From a virus: DNA of 64,000 nucleotides. This document shows positions 19,930 to 29,974 of the stretch, one piece after another (position 1 is the first letter of the stretch; each line of letters opens with the position of its first letter). Made by a program: the position numbers and the translations under genes. The stretch is from positions 62,001 through 126,000 of IMG/VR virus record IMGVR_UViG_3300008110_000004; one strand, written 5' to 3'. The notes under the pieces are model-generated. The model worked only from the letters and a program-made list of their open reading frames with translations, was not told the DNA's origin and made no database searches.

Positions 19930-22674
19930 ATGGCTGTACATGAATACGTGAAATATATACAATACACACTGGCTGCTGCTGGTTTTTATAATAAAGCCAT
20001 AGATGGAGAATATGGTTCATCTACCGCATCTGCTGTTAGATCTTTTCAAGTTGAAAACAATGAAAGATATATAGACGGAAAAGTTGATAGTGAAACAAAA
20101 TGGTATTTAGCTAAATATTGGTTAACTTTAAAATCAACAAATAACCAATTGTTTGAAAGCTGGAAATCATTTGCGTCTGAAGATATTAGAAAGTATATAC
20201 AAAAAGTTGAAGAAATGGGATTGGCGCCAGATATTGGAAGTGGTAAAGTTTATAGAAAAACAACATTCACCGGTGTCGCTGGGCCAAGTTCTGCTTCCGA
20301 TGTAATATTTTTTGAAATACCACAATCAGTTATTGGTATTGAAAAAATTATCATAGTTCCAGATCAAGACATAAGATGGAGAAATTACAAAGCCATTTCT
20401 TTTGGTTGGCATTCCGCTTTTTCTTCAAATATATTTGATTATCCAAACATTGAAGCATTAGATTTGTCCGCTGCTTCAGGAAATATAGAAATACCCATGA
20501 ACAACAGGTCTGCTGCTAGCGCCAGATATGTATGGGTTAACATTGTGGGTGGCCCAATATATGGATTGGGTCAAGGCGAGGGTTTTGGTATATCTGAAAT
20601 TAATATTTCAGCCTTAGTTCAAGATCCAGATATAACTCAGGTAGTAGATTATGATGATCCAATTAGAATCAGCGTGAAAGCTAATTTCATTACTTCGTTG
20701 AAAGATGTCACTCCGTCTTCACCAGCTCTAATTGATCTTTCAAATGTAGAAAGAGTTTCTTCTCAGCAAACGCAATATATATCTTCATTAACATACTATC
20801 CTGATGGAATTAATCAAAGACAATTGACATTTACTTCTGGGTCAGGAATTAATCTTAACAGTGTTGACTATACGTTAACCGGAGAATATGAAATAAAAAT
20901 TGCCAACTTTAGAAGCAACGTCGTATCTGGAACATTTACTTTGGCTAATCTAACATTGTCAGACACAACAAGTCTGGGTGAGACAATATCAGGTTCGCCT
21001 ATATCAATAAGGCAAACACAAGAGAATAATGTGATGCTAGAAACTTCTAGCACGTTTTATGGAGATGCGCTTACCAGGACAACGGAAATAGATCTGTCTT
21101 CTGGCTATAGGCTAAAGAATCGTCTTGGCCAAATGTTTCCGGAAGGAAAGAATTCTATTAACTACGGTGATGGGATTTTATTGTTGTGCGACTCAAATGG
21201 AAAGCCTGTTGGTTTGCCGACGCTAGCCCAAATATCCGCTTCAATATCAAATCCAACAACTTTAGCGCAGGAAGAAAGAGACATTGCCTACGGATACTTT
21301 TCGCTCGTTAATGAGTTGCCGGCGGATGGTTTAAGATATGGCTTCTATGATTTAAACACTAAAGAAATGTTAGGCAGTTCTTTGAGTTATATTGATTTTT
21401 ATACAAGGTCATCTTTTACTAATTTTGAAAATATATATATAGCAGTTTGCGCCCTGGATGCAGATGGGGCCAATGGGGACAATGAATTCGTTGGGCAGAA
21501 TAATTCAACCACATTTATACCAGTAAGAATTCCACTAAAATATCTAACGCCTGTATACTCTGTCAAATCCAATAACTCATCAGGAATACAGGTAAACAAT
21601 ATTAATGCAAACTTGTCAAAGTTTGATGCATGGGAGCTTCCAGTTACAAATGGATCGTTTAATAAAAAAATTAAGATTGATTCTTTAATTCAGTATACTG
21701 ATTGGAAATCTATATATTCCGGCCAAGAAATGCTAGCAGAGTATTCGACAATGGATTTGCCCGGGGTTTCTTGGTCAAAAATATACGGATATGGTTATTA
21801 TGATGTAGCTGATGAAAATCCAATCATTGTGGATAATAGGTCGATTAGATTAAGAAAAACTCCAATTTTAAGCTGGAATCATAAAACTGATTACAAGCAA
21901 TCTATCGGGGGTATAGTTCGTCAGCAAGTAGAAATATATACTAGAACTACATTAAATTCTGCTTGGGTAAAAGTTGATGATTCACTTATATCAGATATAG
22001 ATTGTGAAAATGGATTAATAAAATTTAAAAAACGAATCATCCCAAGTGAAACATCGTTGATAAAGGTTAACTATTCAACGGTTAATAAAAACTCTTTAGT
22101 TAGACATATAGATGGAAATCCAATACCGTTAAATCCATTTTTGAATTCCGATAATGTACAATTTGATAAGCCAATGTATATTTATCTGACGCCAAGAAAT
22201 ATATACAAAAAGAATACTCCTAATCAATCTGAGGTAAATATATTTAGTTACGAAAAAGTAACTGAGTACCAGTACCCCCACTTGCTTAATTTTACGTATA
22301 GTTCGACCATTTTTGATGAAACATCAATACATTACGACCCATTTGCTTTATGTATAGCAGTAATATATGTTGCCAATAATCCAAATAAAGTTAAGCCTAA
22401 TTTATTTGATTTAAGATTAAGAGGTGGCGGAATAAAGGCTGATATTGAAAATTCAGACATAATAACTGAAGTTCCTGAAATTTTATCACATTGGGACACA
22501 TATCCCGCAAATGGCACCTCGTATACAAATGGTGGATATGTTATAATTAGAATACCTGAAGATGTCAAGAAAAACTTTACTTCACCACAAGAAATATATA
22601 ATATTATTAGAAATAATTTAACAGCCGGAATTGTTTTCGATCTGCAAAACATGGAAGGGGAAGATTGGTCCTAA
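19930..22674 (+). CDS. Tail/baseplate protein with N-terminal peptidoglycan-binding domain
   Basis: 914 residues behind AAGGAAATATT-ATG. Residues 1-65 form a PG_binding_1-type three-helix domain: YVKYIQYTLAAAGFY, IDGEYGSSTASAVRSFQ, DGKVDSETKWYL. The rest is a long beta-rich region with no enzyme motif that I can see. A cell-wall-binding module on a tail protein would hold the baseplate at the wall while the tail lysin works. Because it directly follows two large structural genes and precedes three tandem coiled-coil structural genes, a virion location is far more likely than a secreted lysin. Confidence 0.65.
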   Translation: MAVHEYVKYIQYTLAAAGFYNKAIDGEYGSSTASAVRSFQVENNERYIDGKVDSETKWYLAKYWLTLKSTNNQLFESWKSFASEDIRKYIQKVEEMGLAPDIGSGKVYRKTTFTGVAGPSSASDVIFFEIPQSVIGIEKIIIVPDQDIRWRNYKAISFGWHSAFSSNIFDYPNIEALDLSAASGNIEIPMNNRSAASARYVWVNIVGGPIYGLGQGEGFGISEINISALVQDPDITQVVDYDDPIRISVKANFITSLKDVTPSSPALIDLSNVERVSSQQTQYISSLTYYPDGINQRQLTFTSGSGINLNSVDYTLTGEYEIKIANFRSNVVSGTFTLANLTLSDTTSLGETISGSPISIRQTQENNVMLETSSTFYGDALTRTTEIDLSSGYRLKNRLGQMFPEGKNSINYGDGILLLCDSNGKPVGLPTLAQISASISNPTTLAQEERDIAYGYFSLVNELPADGLRYGFYDLNTKEMLGSSLSYIDFYTRSSFTNFENIYIAVCALDADGANGDNEFVGQNNSTTFIPVRIPLKYLTPVYSVKSNNSSGIQVNNINANLSKFDAWELPVTNGSFNKKIKIDSLIQYTDWKSIYSGQEMLAEYSTMDLPGVSWSKIYGYGYYDVADENPIIVDNRSIRLRKTPILSWNHKTDYKQSIGGIVRQQVEIYTRTTLNSAWVKVDDSLISDIDCENGLIKFKKRIIPSETSLIKVNYSTVNKNSLVRHIDGNPIPLNPFLNSDNVQFDKPMYIYLTPRNIYKKNTPNQSEVNIFSYEKVTEYQYPHLLNFTYSSTIFDETSIHYDPFALCIAVIYVANNPNKVKPNLFDLRLRGGGIKADIENSDIITEVPEILSHWDTYPANGTSYTNGGYVIIRIPEDVKKNFTSPQEIYNIIRNNLTAGIVFDLQNMEGEDWS

Positions 22675-25269
22675 ATGATACACGCATTACCAGAAACAAT
22701 TAGCTTATACTCTTCTGCTTCCAGGGCCACGGTTTCATCTCTCATAAGAGATATGAGGCTTGAAAAAACAGATTTAAATTTCCTAGTCACTAAAATGTCG
22801 AATATGACATTTGATCTAAATTATACAGGAGCAAAAGTTGCTTCTTTTTCTCTTCTAACAAAAGAAGCAATGGTCGACGCATTTAGAAACGCTTATCTAA
22901 GAATGCAAAATCTCTTCAACGCAGCAAATGCTACTGGTATAGCTTTAAATTCTATCGTTAGTGTTTTTGATTCTGAAATACAAAAAGTGGAAGAAGACCT
23001 CGATAAGCTTCAGGTATTTATAGATAATTACGAATTCATTTCTGGTAAAGATGATTTGTTTAATGCAAACTATATAGAAAAATTTGATAGCTTTCTTAAT
23101 GACTACAGGGCAGACGGAATTCAATTTTCCATCCCAGATAGAGATGGGCAGGACTTTTCGGAAACTAACAACGCTTTTATAGATCCTGTTAGTGGAACTT
23201 TAAAAATTGGCAAAGGTCAAGATATCAAAAATATTATTAGAAATGTAAAGTCTATAAAAATTGCCACTAATTACAATAACTATACAACAACTAATTCTAG
23301 TTTTGAAAACTTATTTAATGACAACTTTTTTGATTCATGGTCTGTTACGGTCAAGTCTCCGGCCATCCTATCTGCGCAACTAAAAGATTATATAAAGTAT
23401 TTTAACTATGATTATTCGGCTATAAGTGGAGCAATTGCAGCCGTTGAGATAACTTTACAAAGGCCAATCAATATAGACACTATTAGATTCCAGCCAAATC
23501 AGTCAACTAACTTTAAGCTTCTGCAGGCTGTTGTTTATCACAATTCGCCATTAGAAGCAAACAACATCACGCCATCTGAAAATTATACAGTCCTACTAAA
23601 TAATCCAGTTCTATTAAATAGAGTTTTTGATTTAAGATTTAATAAAAAATCTATTAATAAAATTATTTTTATATTTAATCAACAGGATTACGTAAAAAAT
23701 AATAGACCACCAATAAATTCTGAATTAAATTCTAAAGTTTTAGATTCTTTTGTCAAAGCTGTTATAGATGACCGCAAAAATCGTTTCAGTAAATTTCAAG
23801 ATATTATTTACTGGTTCTTTAAAAGAAAAAGTACTGTAAAAGGAATTTCTAAAAATAAGAAAACAGATATAGATTACTATGCCTACAGATTCCCGCAAGA
23901 ATTTGATAGTTATATCAATAATTTAGATCAACAAATAAAAGAGTTTAATAATTTAATAATAGAAGATAGAAATGTTTTTACAAATACTCCTGTTTTTGTT
24001 AATGCAATTAACTCTATGTTAAACACATTTTCAGGAAAGTATAAAATATTTGATTCCGATAAATATATCGAAGGAATAACCGCAGGCTCTTCACTTTTTG
24101 CATCCGGATTTATAATGGGGTCTAGTAGTAACGGTAGATCCACTTCTGCTCAGCAATACGATTCTGGGGCTTTAGCAGCTCCGTTAACTTCTATAAGTTC
24201 TCAAACGTCTGTGCTGGAATCCAACCTCGGTTATGAATACAGTTTTTCTCTTAAGTCTATAGAATTCATTGAAACATTAAATGATAATGTTAATAAAGCT
24301 GTTTTTGTTAGCAAAAAAATTCCTGTTAATGGACAAGTTGTCGCTGCTAAAATTAAACCGTATTTCTTTAATAACAATGCGGGAGTTGCGAGTGTAAATA
24401 GAAGCATATTGGCCCCAGCTTCATATGAATTGTCGCTGTCCAATAAGCCATTCCCTTCCAGTGAATCTGACTGGATTCCGATTTCAAGTTATGGAAATAC
24501 TTTTGTGCAATCTGAAATTCTATTCACAAATAATATAACAAGAAAAGGTACGCTAAGATTTAGGGCAAAAAATGATTCGATCACACTTTATAAAGATGGA
24601 GTTTTAGTTCCTAGAGTTTCAGCAAACTATACCTACTCTGTAAACGAAAATAGTATTTCTATTTCAGAAAGCATATTCAATATTAATAGTAGATTTATAG
24701 TTTCTTATGATTTAGATTTTTCACTGTCCCCGCCTGATGAAGTAGATTTTATAAAAAAGAATATAATTCTTCAATCTTTGAAAAACTATTCTACAGAAGA
24801 TGGTTCCGGAGAAATTTTTTCCTCCACCAATCTAAACGCATCAGTTAGATTAAGTTATGCGCCATATGTAGATAGGGATAGTTATTCTAGGATAATATAT
24901 AACAAGTCAACGGGAACGAATTTTATTAGTAATAACGCAGGGTATAATCCAGTTAGAATTGTTCTTTCAGATGGAACTGTTGCAGTTAATCTAACCAACT
25001 ATTCACTGTCAGCAGAAAAGGTTTCTTTCTACTCTACAACTGAAACACTTTTCATTCAAAGTGGCAGGAATGTTGTTTTCAATAGGGTAATTAATCAGCC
25101 ATTTACGGTTTACTATCAATATATACCAAATGATTTGCGATTTAGACTGATTGTCAGAAAAAATATTATTGATTTATCTGATCCAATATCTGTAGATAGT
25201 GTTATTCTTAAAATGAAAACCATTAATAATGATCCATATTATGAGAAGTTAAATTCCTTAACATTGTAA
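22675..25269 (+). CDS. Phage structural protein with N-terminal coiled coil (tandem set, member 1)
   Basis: 864 residues. The start abuts the upstream stop (TAAATG) with no clear ribosome site between, so translation is probably coupled. Residues 1-120 are helical with heptad-like spacing (VFDSEIQKVEEDLDKLQ). A discoidin-like strand set follows (VEITLQRPINIDTIRFQP near 260), then a Lys/Asn-rich middle and a beta-rich C-terminal half. The layout (helical start, short acidic linker, beta domain, final strand set) recurs in the next two genes. Likely fibre or baseplate-periphery protein; no named family recognised. Confidence 0.55.
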   Translation: MIHALPETISLYSSASRATVSSLIRDMRLEKTDLNFLVTKMSNMTFDLNYTGAKVASFSLLTKEAMVDAFRNAYLRMQNLFNAANATGIALNSIVSVFDSEIQKVEEDLDKLQVFIDNYEFISGKDDLFNANYIEKFDSFLNDYRADGIQFSIPDRDGQDFSETNNAFIDPVSGTLKIGKGQDIKNIIRNVKSIKIATNYNNYTTTNSSFENLFNDNFFDSWSVTVKSPAILSAQLKDYIKYFNYDYSAISGAIAAVEITLQRPINIDTIRFQPNQSTNFKLLQAVVYHNSPLEANNITPSENYTVLLNNPVLLNRVFDLRFNKKSINKIIFIFNQQDYVKNNRPPINSELNSKVLDSFVKAVIDDRKNRFSKFQDIIYWFFKRKSTVKGISKNKKTDIDYYAYRFPQEFDSYINNLDQQIKEFNNLIIEDRNVFTNTPVFVNAINSMLNTFSGKYKIFDSDKYIEGITAGSSLFASGFIMGSSSNGRSTSAQQYDSGALAAPLTSISSQTSVLESNLGYEYSFSLKSIEFIETLNDNVNKAVFVSKKIPVNGQVVAAKIKPYFFNNNAGVASVNRSILAPASYELSLSNKPFPSSESDWIPISSYGNTFVQSEILFTNNITRKGTLRFRAKNDSITLYKDGVLVPRVSANYTYSVNENSISISESIFNINSRFIVSYDLDFSLSPPDEVDFIKKNIILQSLKNYSTEDGSGEIFSSTNLNASVRLSYAPYVDRDSYSRIIYNKSTGTNFISNNAGYNPVRIVLSDGTVAVNLTNYSLSAEKVSFYSTTETLFIQSGRNVVFNRVINQPFTVYYQYIPNDLRFRLIVRKNIIDLSDPISVDSVILKMKTINNDPYYEKLNSLTL

Positions 25270-25279
25270 AGAGAATATT

Positions 25280-27436
25280 ATGACGCAATTATCAGCAAGC
25301 ACAATGCCTTATCAGCAGATGGTCCATAAAGTGGGTCAATTAATCACCGCAATAAACTCTGCGTCTTTGATTACCAAAGATGAAATAGCGGAACAATATG
25401 TGAAAATATTGAATGAAATCAAAGAGCAAATAGGTGGACCATTAGCGTCATACTCGCCTTTTATAAAAGGAGAACCACCAAGGTCTGAAAAGTTTAATAA
25501 GTTTTTTTCAGAGTATGCACAAGATGTTTCTATCTTATCAAAGCAAATCGACTACCTAAACGCTAAGACAATAAATATATTTAATTTATTCTCTAAAGAA
25601 ATTGAAGGAGAAAAAAGATATTCAGAAAGAATAGCTTCTAAATGCAAAATCCTGCAGATGTATTCACGCAGCCCTTCTGATGACCTAGTTTATATTGGTG
25701 ACTCTTTTGAGAATGATGATTTAATTGATTATACAAAAATCACGAAGGGCTCTAATCCATTAATTAGAAACGGTGCTGCATCGCTTGCGATAGAATCATC
25801 TAAGAGATGGACGATTAACTCCATAGAAGTTGTGTCTGGAAATGGTTTCATAGGAAACAGTCATCAGGTACTTAAGGCTAATAATGATGAAAATACTTCT
25901 GAATATAAATATGTTTTTGAAAATAATAAAACATTAAATAATTTGAGAAGCATTAACGATAATAATCCTCTTACATATTTTGAATATGAAAGTCTTAATG
26001 TTGACAAGTCAACGGCAAAACCGCCACTAACTACTATAACTCAAGAGAATGAGTTTAAGTTTCTAAAAACAGAAATGAATAGCTCTAATTCCAATGAATC
26101 TAATACAGTAGACTGGTCTTCGCATCCAGAAGAAGATCCTTTAACTTTGAAACTAAGATTAACTTCCAATTCTGGGAGAGTAGCAAACAGTATTGATATA
26201 ACTCCATTTTTTGGTTCATCTAAATATCTAGAAGTTACCGAAGTTATAGTCTTTGCTAAAGATGGGTCATCTGAAAATGTTCTAAAGCAAAATATATTTA
26301 TAGGTTCTTCGTTGATTCCTTTGAATCTTGAATTGGCGCAAAATTATTTCTACAACAAAGCGACAGTTAGATTCCCTGAAAGACAGGTTTCTAAAATAGA
26401 AATATCTTTCAGACAGCCGGCCTATTCAAATGTTGACATAAAACACGTATACTGGAAGCCAAGCTCAACTAATGTTAATAATCCGTTTGTCAACCTGTCT
26501 AGATTTAACCCCGACGCCTTGAGTAGAGACATATATGAGTCAATTAAGTATAATAAATATCAGCTAATACCTACTTTATCTAATCCAACTAAATACAAAA
26601 CGAACACGCAAAATGTAGCTGATGTAAATGTTACTCTAAAAAAGAAGCCAACATCATTAACTGCATACTTTATAGCTGCTTCATTTTTAAATGAATCAGC
26701 TACTCCAACTAGTTCTACGGTTTATTTTCATAGATGGACAATAACCGGAGAAGAGGCTCAATTTGTTTCTGAGATACTTAAAGATGAAGATAGTTACATA
26801 ACAAAAAACTATGACACAGCGTCCGCTGCTCAGGAAGATCTAAATGATCTTTTAGATTTATATTTAGGTGCCACCCCATTTTCGGATCCAGAGTTAGGGA
26901 TACTGCAAGATATTTCGATTGTGCAACAGTCATTCGTGCCCGTTCAAAAAGAAATTTCCTACAGAGTTATTCTTGAGCAGGCAGAAGAACTATATAACGC
27001 TAAAAGATGGGCAATAGGTATTAGAGATGTAGATGTATATCGGGAAACTTATAAAGATGAGATGGAAGTTGTATCTTTCCCATTCAAGTTTGATTATCCT
27101 GTTGAGTCAGTCATGCTTGATGTGCAGGCCTCTATAGATGAAGTTCACTCCGGAAGAACTAATATTCAAACCTATATATCCGCTGATCAGGGATCTAATT
27201 GGATAGAGGTTTCTCCCGTGCAATTAGATTTTACAGGTATCCCTGAGATAGTATTCTTTAACCAATCTGTACTTAATGAATATAGATTGTCTGGGGCATC
27301 ATATTTATCTTTCCCAACTATTCCTAAAGAAGTTAAAGATATTATTGTTAAAATAGTTGCGCAGAAAAAAGGCGCATATAATTTTACGCCTAATATATAT
27401 TCATATCAATTAATAGCTAAGGTAAAGAGATCATGA
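25280..27436 (+). CDS. Phage structural protein with N-terminal coiled coil (tandem set, member 2)
   Basis: 718 residues behind AAGAGAATATT-ATG. Residues 60-140 are helical, ending in an acidic DSFENDDLIDYTKI linker. The rest alternates discoidin-like strands (KIEISFRQPAYSNVDIKHVYW) with loops. The C-terminal 100 residues (VMLDVQASIDEVHSG, QTYISADQGSNWIEVSP, PNIYSYQLIAKV) have the pattern of a small beta-sandwich that also closes the next gene. The stop overlaps the following ATG (ATGA). Virion role inferred from neighbours and composition. Confidence 0.55.
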   Translation: MTQLSASTMPYQQMVHKVGQLITAINSASLITKDEIAEQYVKILNEIKEQIGGPLASYSPFIKGEPPRSEKFNKFFSEYAQDVSILSKQIDYLNAKTINIFNLFSKEIEGEKRYSERIASKCKILQMYSRSPSDDLVYIGDSFENDDLIDYTKITKGSNPLIRNGAASLAIESSKRWTINSIEVVSGNGFIGNSHQVLKANNDENTSEYKYVFENNKTLNNLRSINDNNPLTYFEYESLNVDKSTAKPPLTTITQENEFKFLKTEMNSSNSNESNTVDWSSHPEEDPLTLKLRLTSNSGRVANSIDITPFFGSSKYLEVTEVIVFAKDGSSENVLKQNIFIGSSLIPLNLELAQNYFYNKATVRFPERQVSKIEISFRQPAYSNVDIKHVYWKPSSTNVNNPFVNLSRFNPDALSRDIYESIKYNKYQLIPTLSNPTKYKTNTQNVADVNVTLKKKPTSLTAYFIAASFLNESATPTSSTVYFHRWTITGEEAQFVSEILKDEDSYITKNYDTASAAQEDLNDLLDLYLGATPFSDPELGILQDISIVQQSFVPVQKEISYRVILEQAEELYNAKRWAIGIRDVDVYRETYKDEMEVVSFPFKFDYPVESVMLDVQASIDEVHSGRTNIQTYISADQGSNWIEVSPVQLDFTGIPEIVFFNQSVLNEYRLSGASYLSFPTIPKEVKDIIVKIVAQKKGAYNFTPNIYSYQLIAKVKRS

Positions 27437-29577
27437 ACATAGCGAGTGTACAGAAGTTAAAGTTTTTGAATAATGTAAATAAATTACTTTATTCATCAGG
27501 AACCAGACCAAGTGAAATAGAAATTAGAAAATTGTTTAATGACTATTTTTCTATTTATAAATTAGGGTATCCAATACCTATGGACTATGATATTTTTACA
27601 AGAAAAAATGTTTTTGATCACGAAGATTTAAACGAATTAATGATAAAAGCTTTATTCAATCTAGAAGTGGCTTATGATTGTACTACTGAAAATAACTATC
27701 AGATGATGGAAACTATCACAGCGCTGAATAAAAGATTAGATAACCTTAAGTCAAAGCGTCGAGAATTAGAAGGAAAAGTTGATGAATTAATTTTTTCTAT
27801 AAATAATTCTGATGGATTTTTTTACTCATATCTAGAAAATTTTACATCAACTAAAAATATTGATTTAAATTTAACAGACGCTTTTGTGGATATTAAAGCT
27901 GGAAACGCAACTATACCAATTATTAATTCTGGCGTATTTGATATGATAACATCATCTTTAATTAATCCTTCTAGTGTGACATTGTCTGTGGATCTTAATG
28001 GCATACAGGTTGTTACTCCTTCTGTAATATCTGGACTGGAAAACATCACCGATGGATTAACTGACACATATTGGTCGTATAGATATGAGTCCGCTGAATT
28101 AGGCGTAGCCAGTGCAGTGATAACTATACCAGTTAATTCTAATTATGTAATTTCTAAAATTGAAGGCACTGTGTTGGCTTCTTCCGGAGTTGGAATTGGA
28201 GTTTTGGCTAGACCGTTAAACACAGAAATGCCGGAACAAAATATAATTAAAGACACTAGATCTGATTATGATAGATTTTCTTTTAACCTAAATCCATTAA
28301 ACTACTCTAGTATTACTTTAATTTTATTTAAAACATTTCCTGATGAAATTTTAAATAATTCTGATAAACCATACATTTATGAGTTTGGTCTAAGAGATAT
28401 TTACATTGGTTCCAAATACCACGATAGAAGAGCTACAGTTGTCTCTTCGCCAATATCAATACCTGAGGTAGACAATGGTCTTCTTTCTATAGAATCAGTA
28501 AGCTTAAACGTGCAACATCAGGTTGGGCCAGGTTATGATGTTGATTACTTTGTCGCAGCTGATGTTCCAAATGCAACTGGTATCGACTCGTTTAATTGGA
28601 TAGCAATTGATCCGGAAAACTCTTTGTCTACTTCAAATCCTACGATTGCAAATTTGCAAACAACCAATAGAAATAGCAGATTAATTTACGATGGAGCAGG
28701 GCAAGTTGGCGGCTTTGAATTAATTGATTTAAATTCCACTTCTGGAAATATTAACGAATTAAATCCAAATACAAATATATATTCTGGGAAAACCGTTTAT
28801 CGAGTCTGCAATGTTGGTGCGGAACAGATAAAACAACCTTTTATTCTAAATGGAATAAATTCAATAAGAAACTATGCGCTTCTTAGATCTTCTAGTTCTA
28901 ATATCACAGAACAATATTATAAGTCTTTAAATATATGGACACAAAAGATTTCACAATCTTCATCTGATATCACTCAGACTAGCCCTATTGAAAATCAACT
29001 CAATGCAATAAATCCTGGTTTTAACGGTATATGTTCCGGATTGTTGGAGACCAGTCTTTCTGCAACAAGGGATAATACCGTAATACATACTGTGACTAAA
29101 AGTAGAGAAGATTTTACATTAGCCATATATTTAAATGATGTTTTAATCGCAGATCTTCCATCTGGTGTTTTGTCCAAAGACATTGAGTGGGATTTTAAGA
29201 CCGGAATTAATTATATTAAAGTAACGTATGATAAAAACTTTGAAGGCCTTATCACTTTCAATATAATGTCTGGAAGAAGACTGTCCGATTATGGAACTGT
29301 ATTTTTGGACTACTATTCATATCTTGATCCATACGAATTTAGGCAAAGAGTATCGCAATCAAATTACGTATTTACCGTGGATCAGGCATTTGGCGCACAG
29401 GAAATTTTGAGCTCTAGGCATTTAGCGGGTACATCTCAACTAGTCTATTATGGGGAGAATTCCAATATAGTTAAAGCAGTCAGGTATAGGGCTGACCTGT
29501 ATAGAGATAAGAATCCATTGATTTCTCCAATAATAGATAATATAAGAATAAAATTTAGGCACAACGAAGAAGGATAA
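27433..29577 (+). CDS. Phage structural protein with N-terminal coiled coil (tandem set, member 3)
   Basis: 714 residues, start overlapping the previous stop (ATGA). Residues 95-140 form a coiled coil (TALNKRLDNLKSKRRELEG). A linker and beta domains follow (SVSLNVQHQ near 357, then a YDVDYFVAADVPN strand pair close to the 'QTYISADQGSNW' pattern of member 2). The protein ends with PIIDNIRIKFRH, like the closing strand of its neighbours. It probably arose by duplication with members 1 and 2. Likely part of the tail-fibre or baseplate periphery. Confidence 0.55.
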   Translation: MNIASVQKLKFLNNVNKLLYSSGTRPSEIEIRKLFNDYFSIYKLGYPIPMDYDIFTRKNVFDHEDLNELMIKALFNLEVAYDCTTENNYQMMETITALNKRLDNLKSKRRELEGKVDELIFSINNSDGFFYSYLENFTSTKNIDLNLTDAFVDIKAGNATIPIINSGVFDMITSSLINPSSVTLSVDLNGIQVVTPSVISGLENITDGLTDTYWSYRYESAELGVASAVITIPVNSNYVISKIEGTVLASSGVGIGVLARPLNTEMPEQNIIKDTRSDYDRFSFNLNPLNYSSITLILFKTFPDEILNNSDKPYIYEFGLRDIYIGSKYHDRRATVVSSPISIPEVDNGLLSIESVSLNVQHQVGPGYDVDYFVAADVPNATGIDSFNWIAIDPENSLSTSNPTIANLQTTNRNSRLIYDGAGQVGGFELIDLNSTSGNINELNPNTNIYSGKTVYRVCNVGAEQIKQPFILNGINSIRNYALLRSSSSNITEQYYKSLNIWTQKISQSSSDITQTSPIENQLNAINPGFNGICSGLLETSLSATRDNTVIHTVTKSREDFTLAIYLNDVLIADLPSGVLSKDIEWDFKTGINYIKVTYDKNFEGLITFNIMSGRRLSDYGTVFLDYYSYLDPYEFRQRVSQSNYVFTVDQAFGAQEILSSRHLAGTSQLVYYGENSNIVKAVRYRADLYRDKNPLISPIIDNIRIKFRHNEEG

Positions 29578-29578
29578 A

Positions 29579-29974
29579 ATGGCTATTAGCTATAGAAATT
29601 CTAATAAAATAAATAGAATAATTGAACCGCTTTATCAGATTGATAGAGTTAAGTTCAAGTCACCTAGAAATAGTTTAATGGAAAATTTAGAAAGTAATTT
29701 ATTGAAGATAGATTTTTCTAGAATACTAAACCATTTAAACGAAGTTGATAATTCTATTCTGGATAAGTTAAAATATTTTATTGGCGATATAACAGATTAT
29801 ACGGAGCAGGCAAAGTTAGAAGATGGTATCTCGTATGACTTTCCAACTTTACAAAGATACATAGATGAAGCGAGCCCTTCATTGGAAACATTGACAATAG
29901 ATACTACTAATAAGTTAAGTGGAAAATTGTCTAGATTAATTAATAAAGTTTCTAGATTAGAAAACGGTGAATGA
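29579..29974 (+). CDS. Small helical phage protein
   Basis: 131 residues, immediately downstream of three large structural genes (1 bp gap). Almost wholly helical by composition, with Leu/Ile heptads (ENLESNLLKIDFSRIL, KLSRLINKVSRLENGE). No transmembrane segment or cysteine. Likely an assembly partner or a trimerising coiled-coil subunit of the neighbouring structural proteins. Family not recognised. Confidence 0.5.
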   Translation: MAISYRNSNKINRIIEPLYQIDRVKFKSPRNSLMENLESNLLKIDFSRILNHLNEVDNSILDKLKYFIGDITDYTEQAKLEDGISYDFPTLQRYIDEASPSLETLTIDTTNKLSGKLSRLINKVSRLENGE

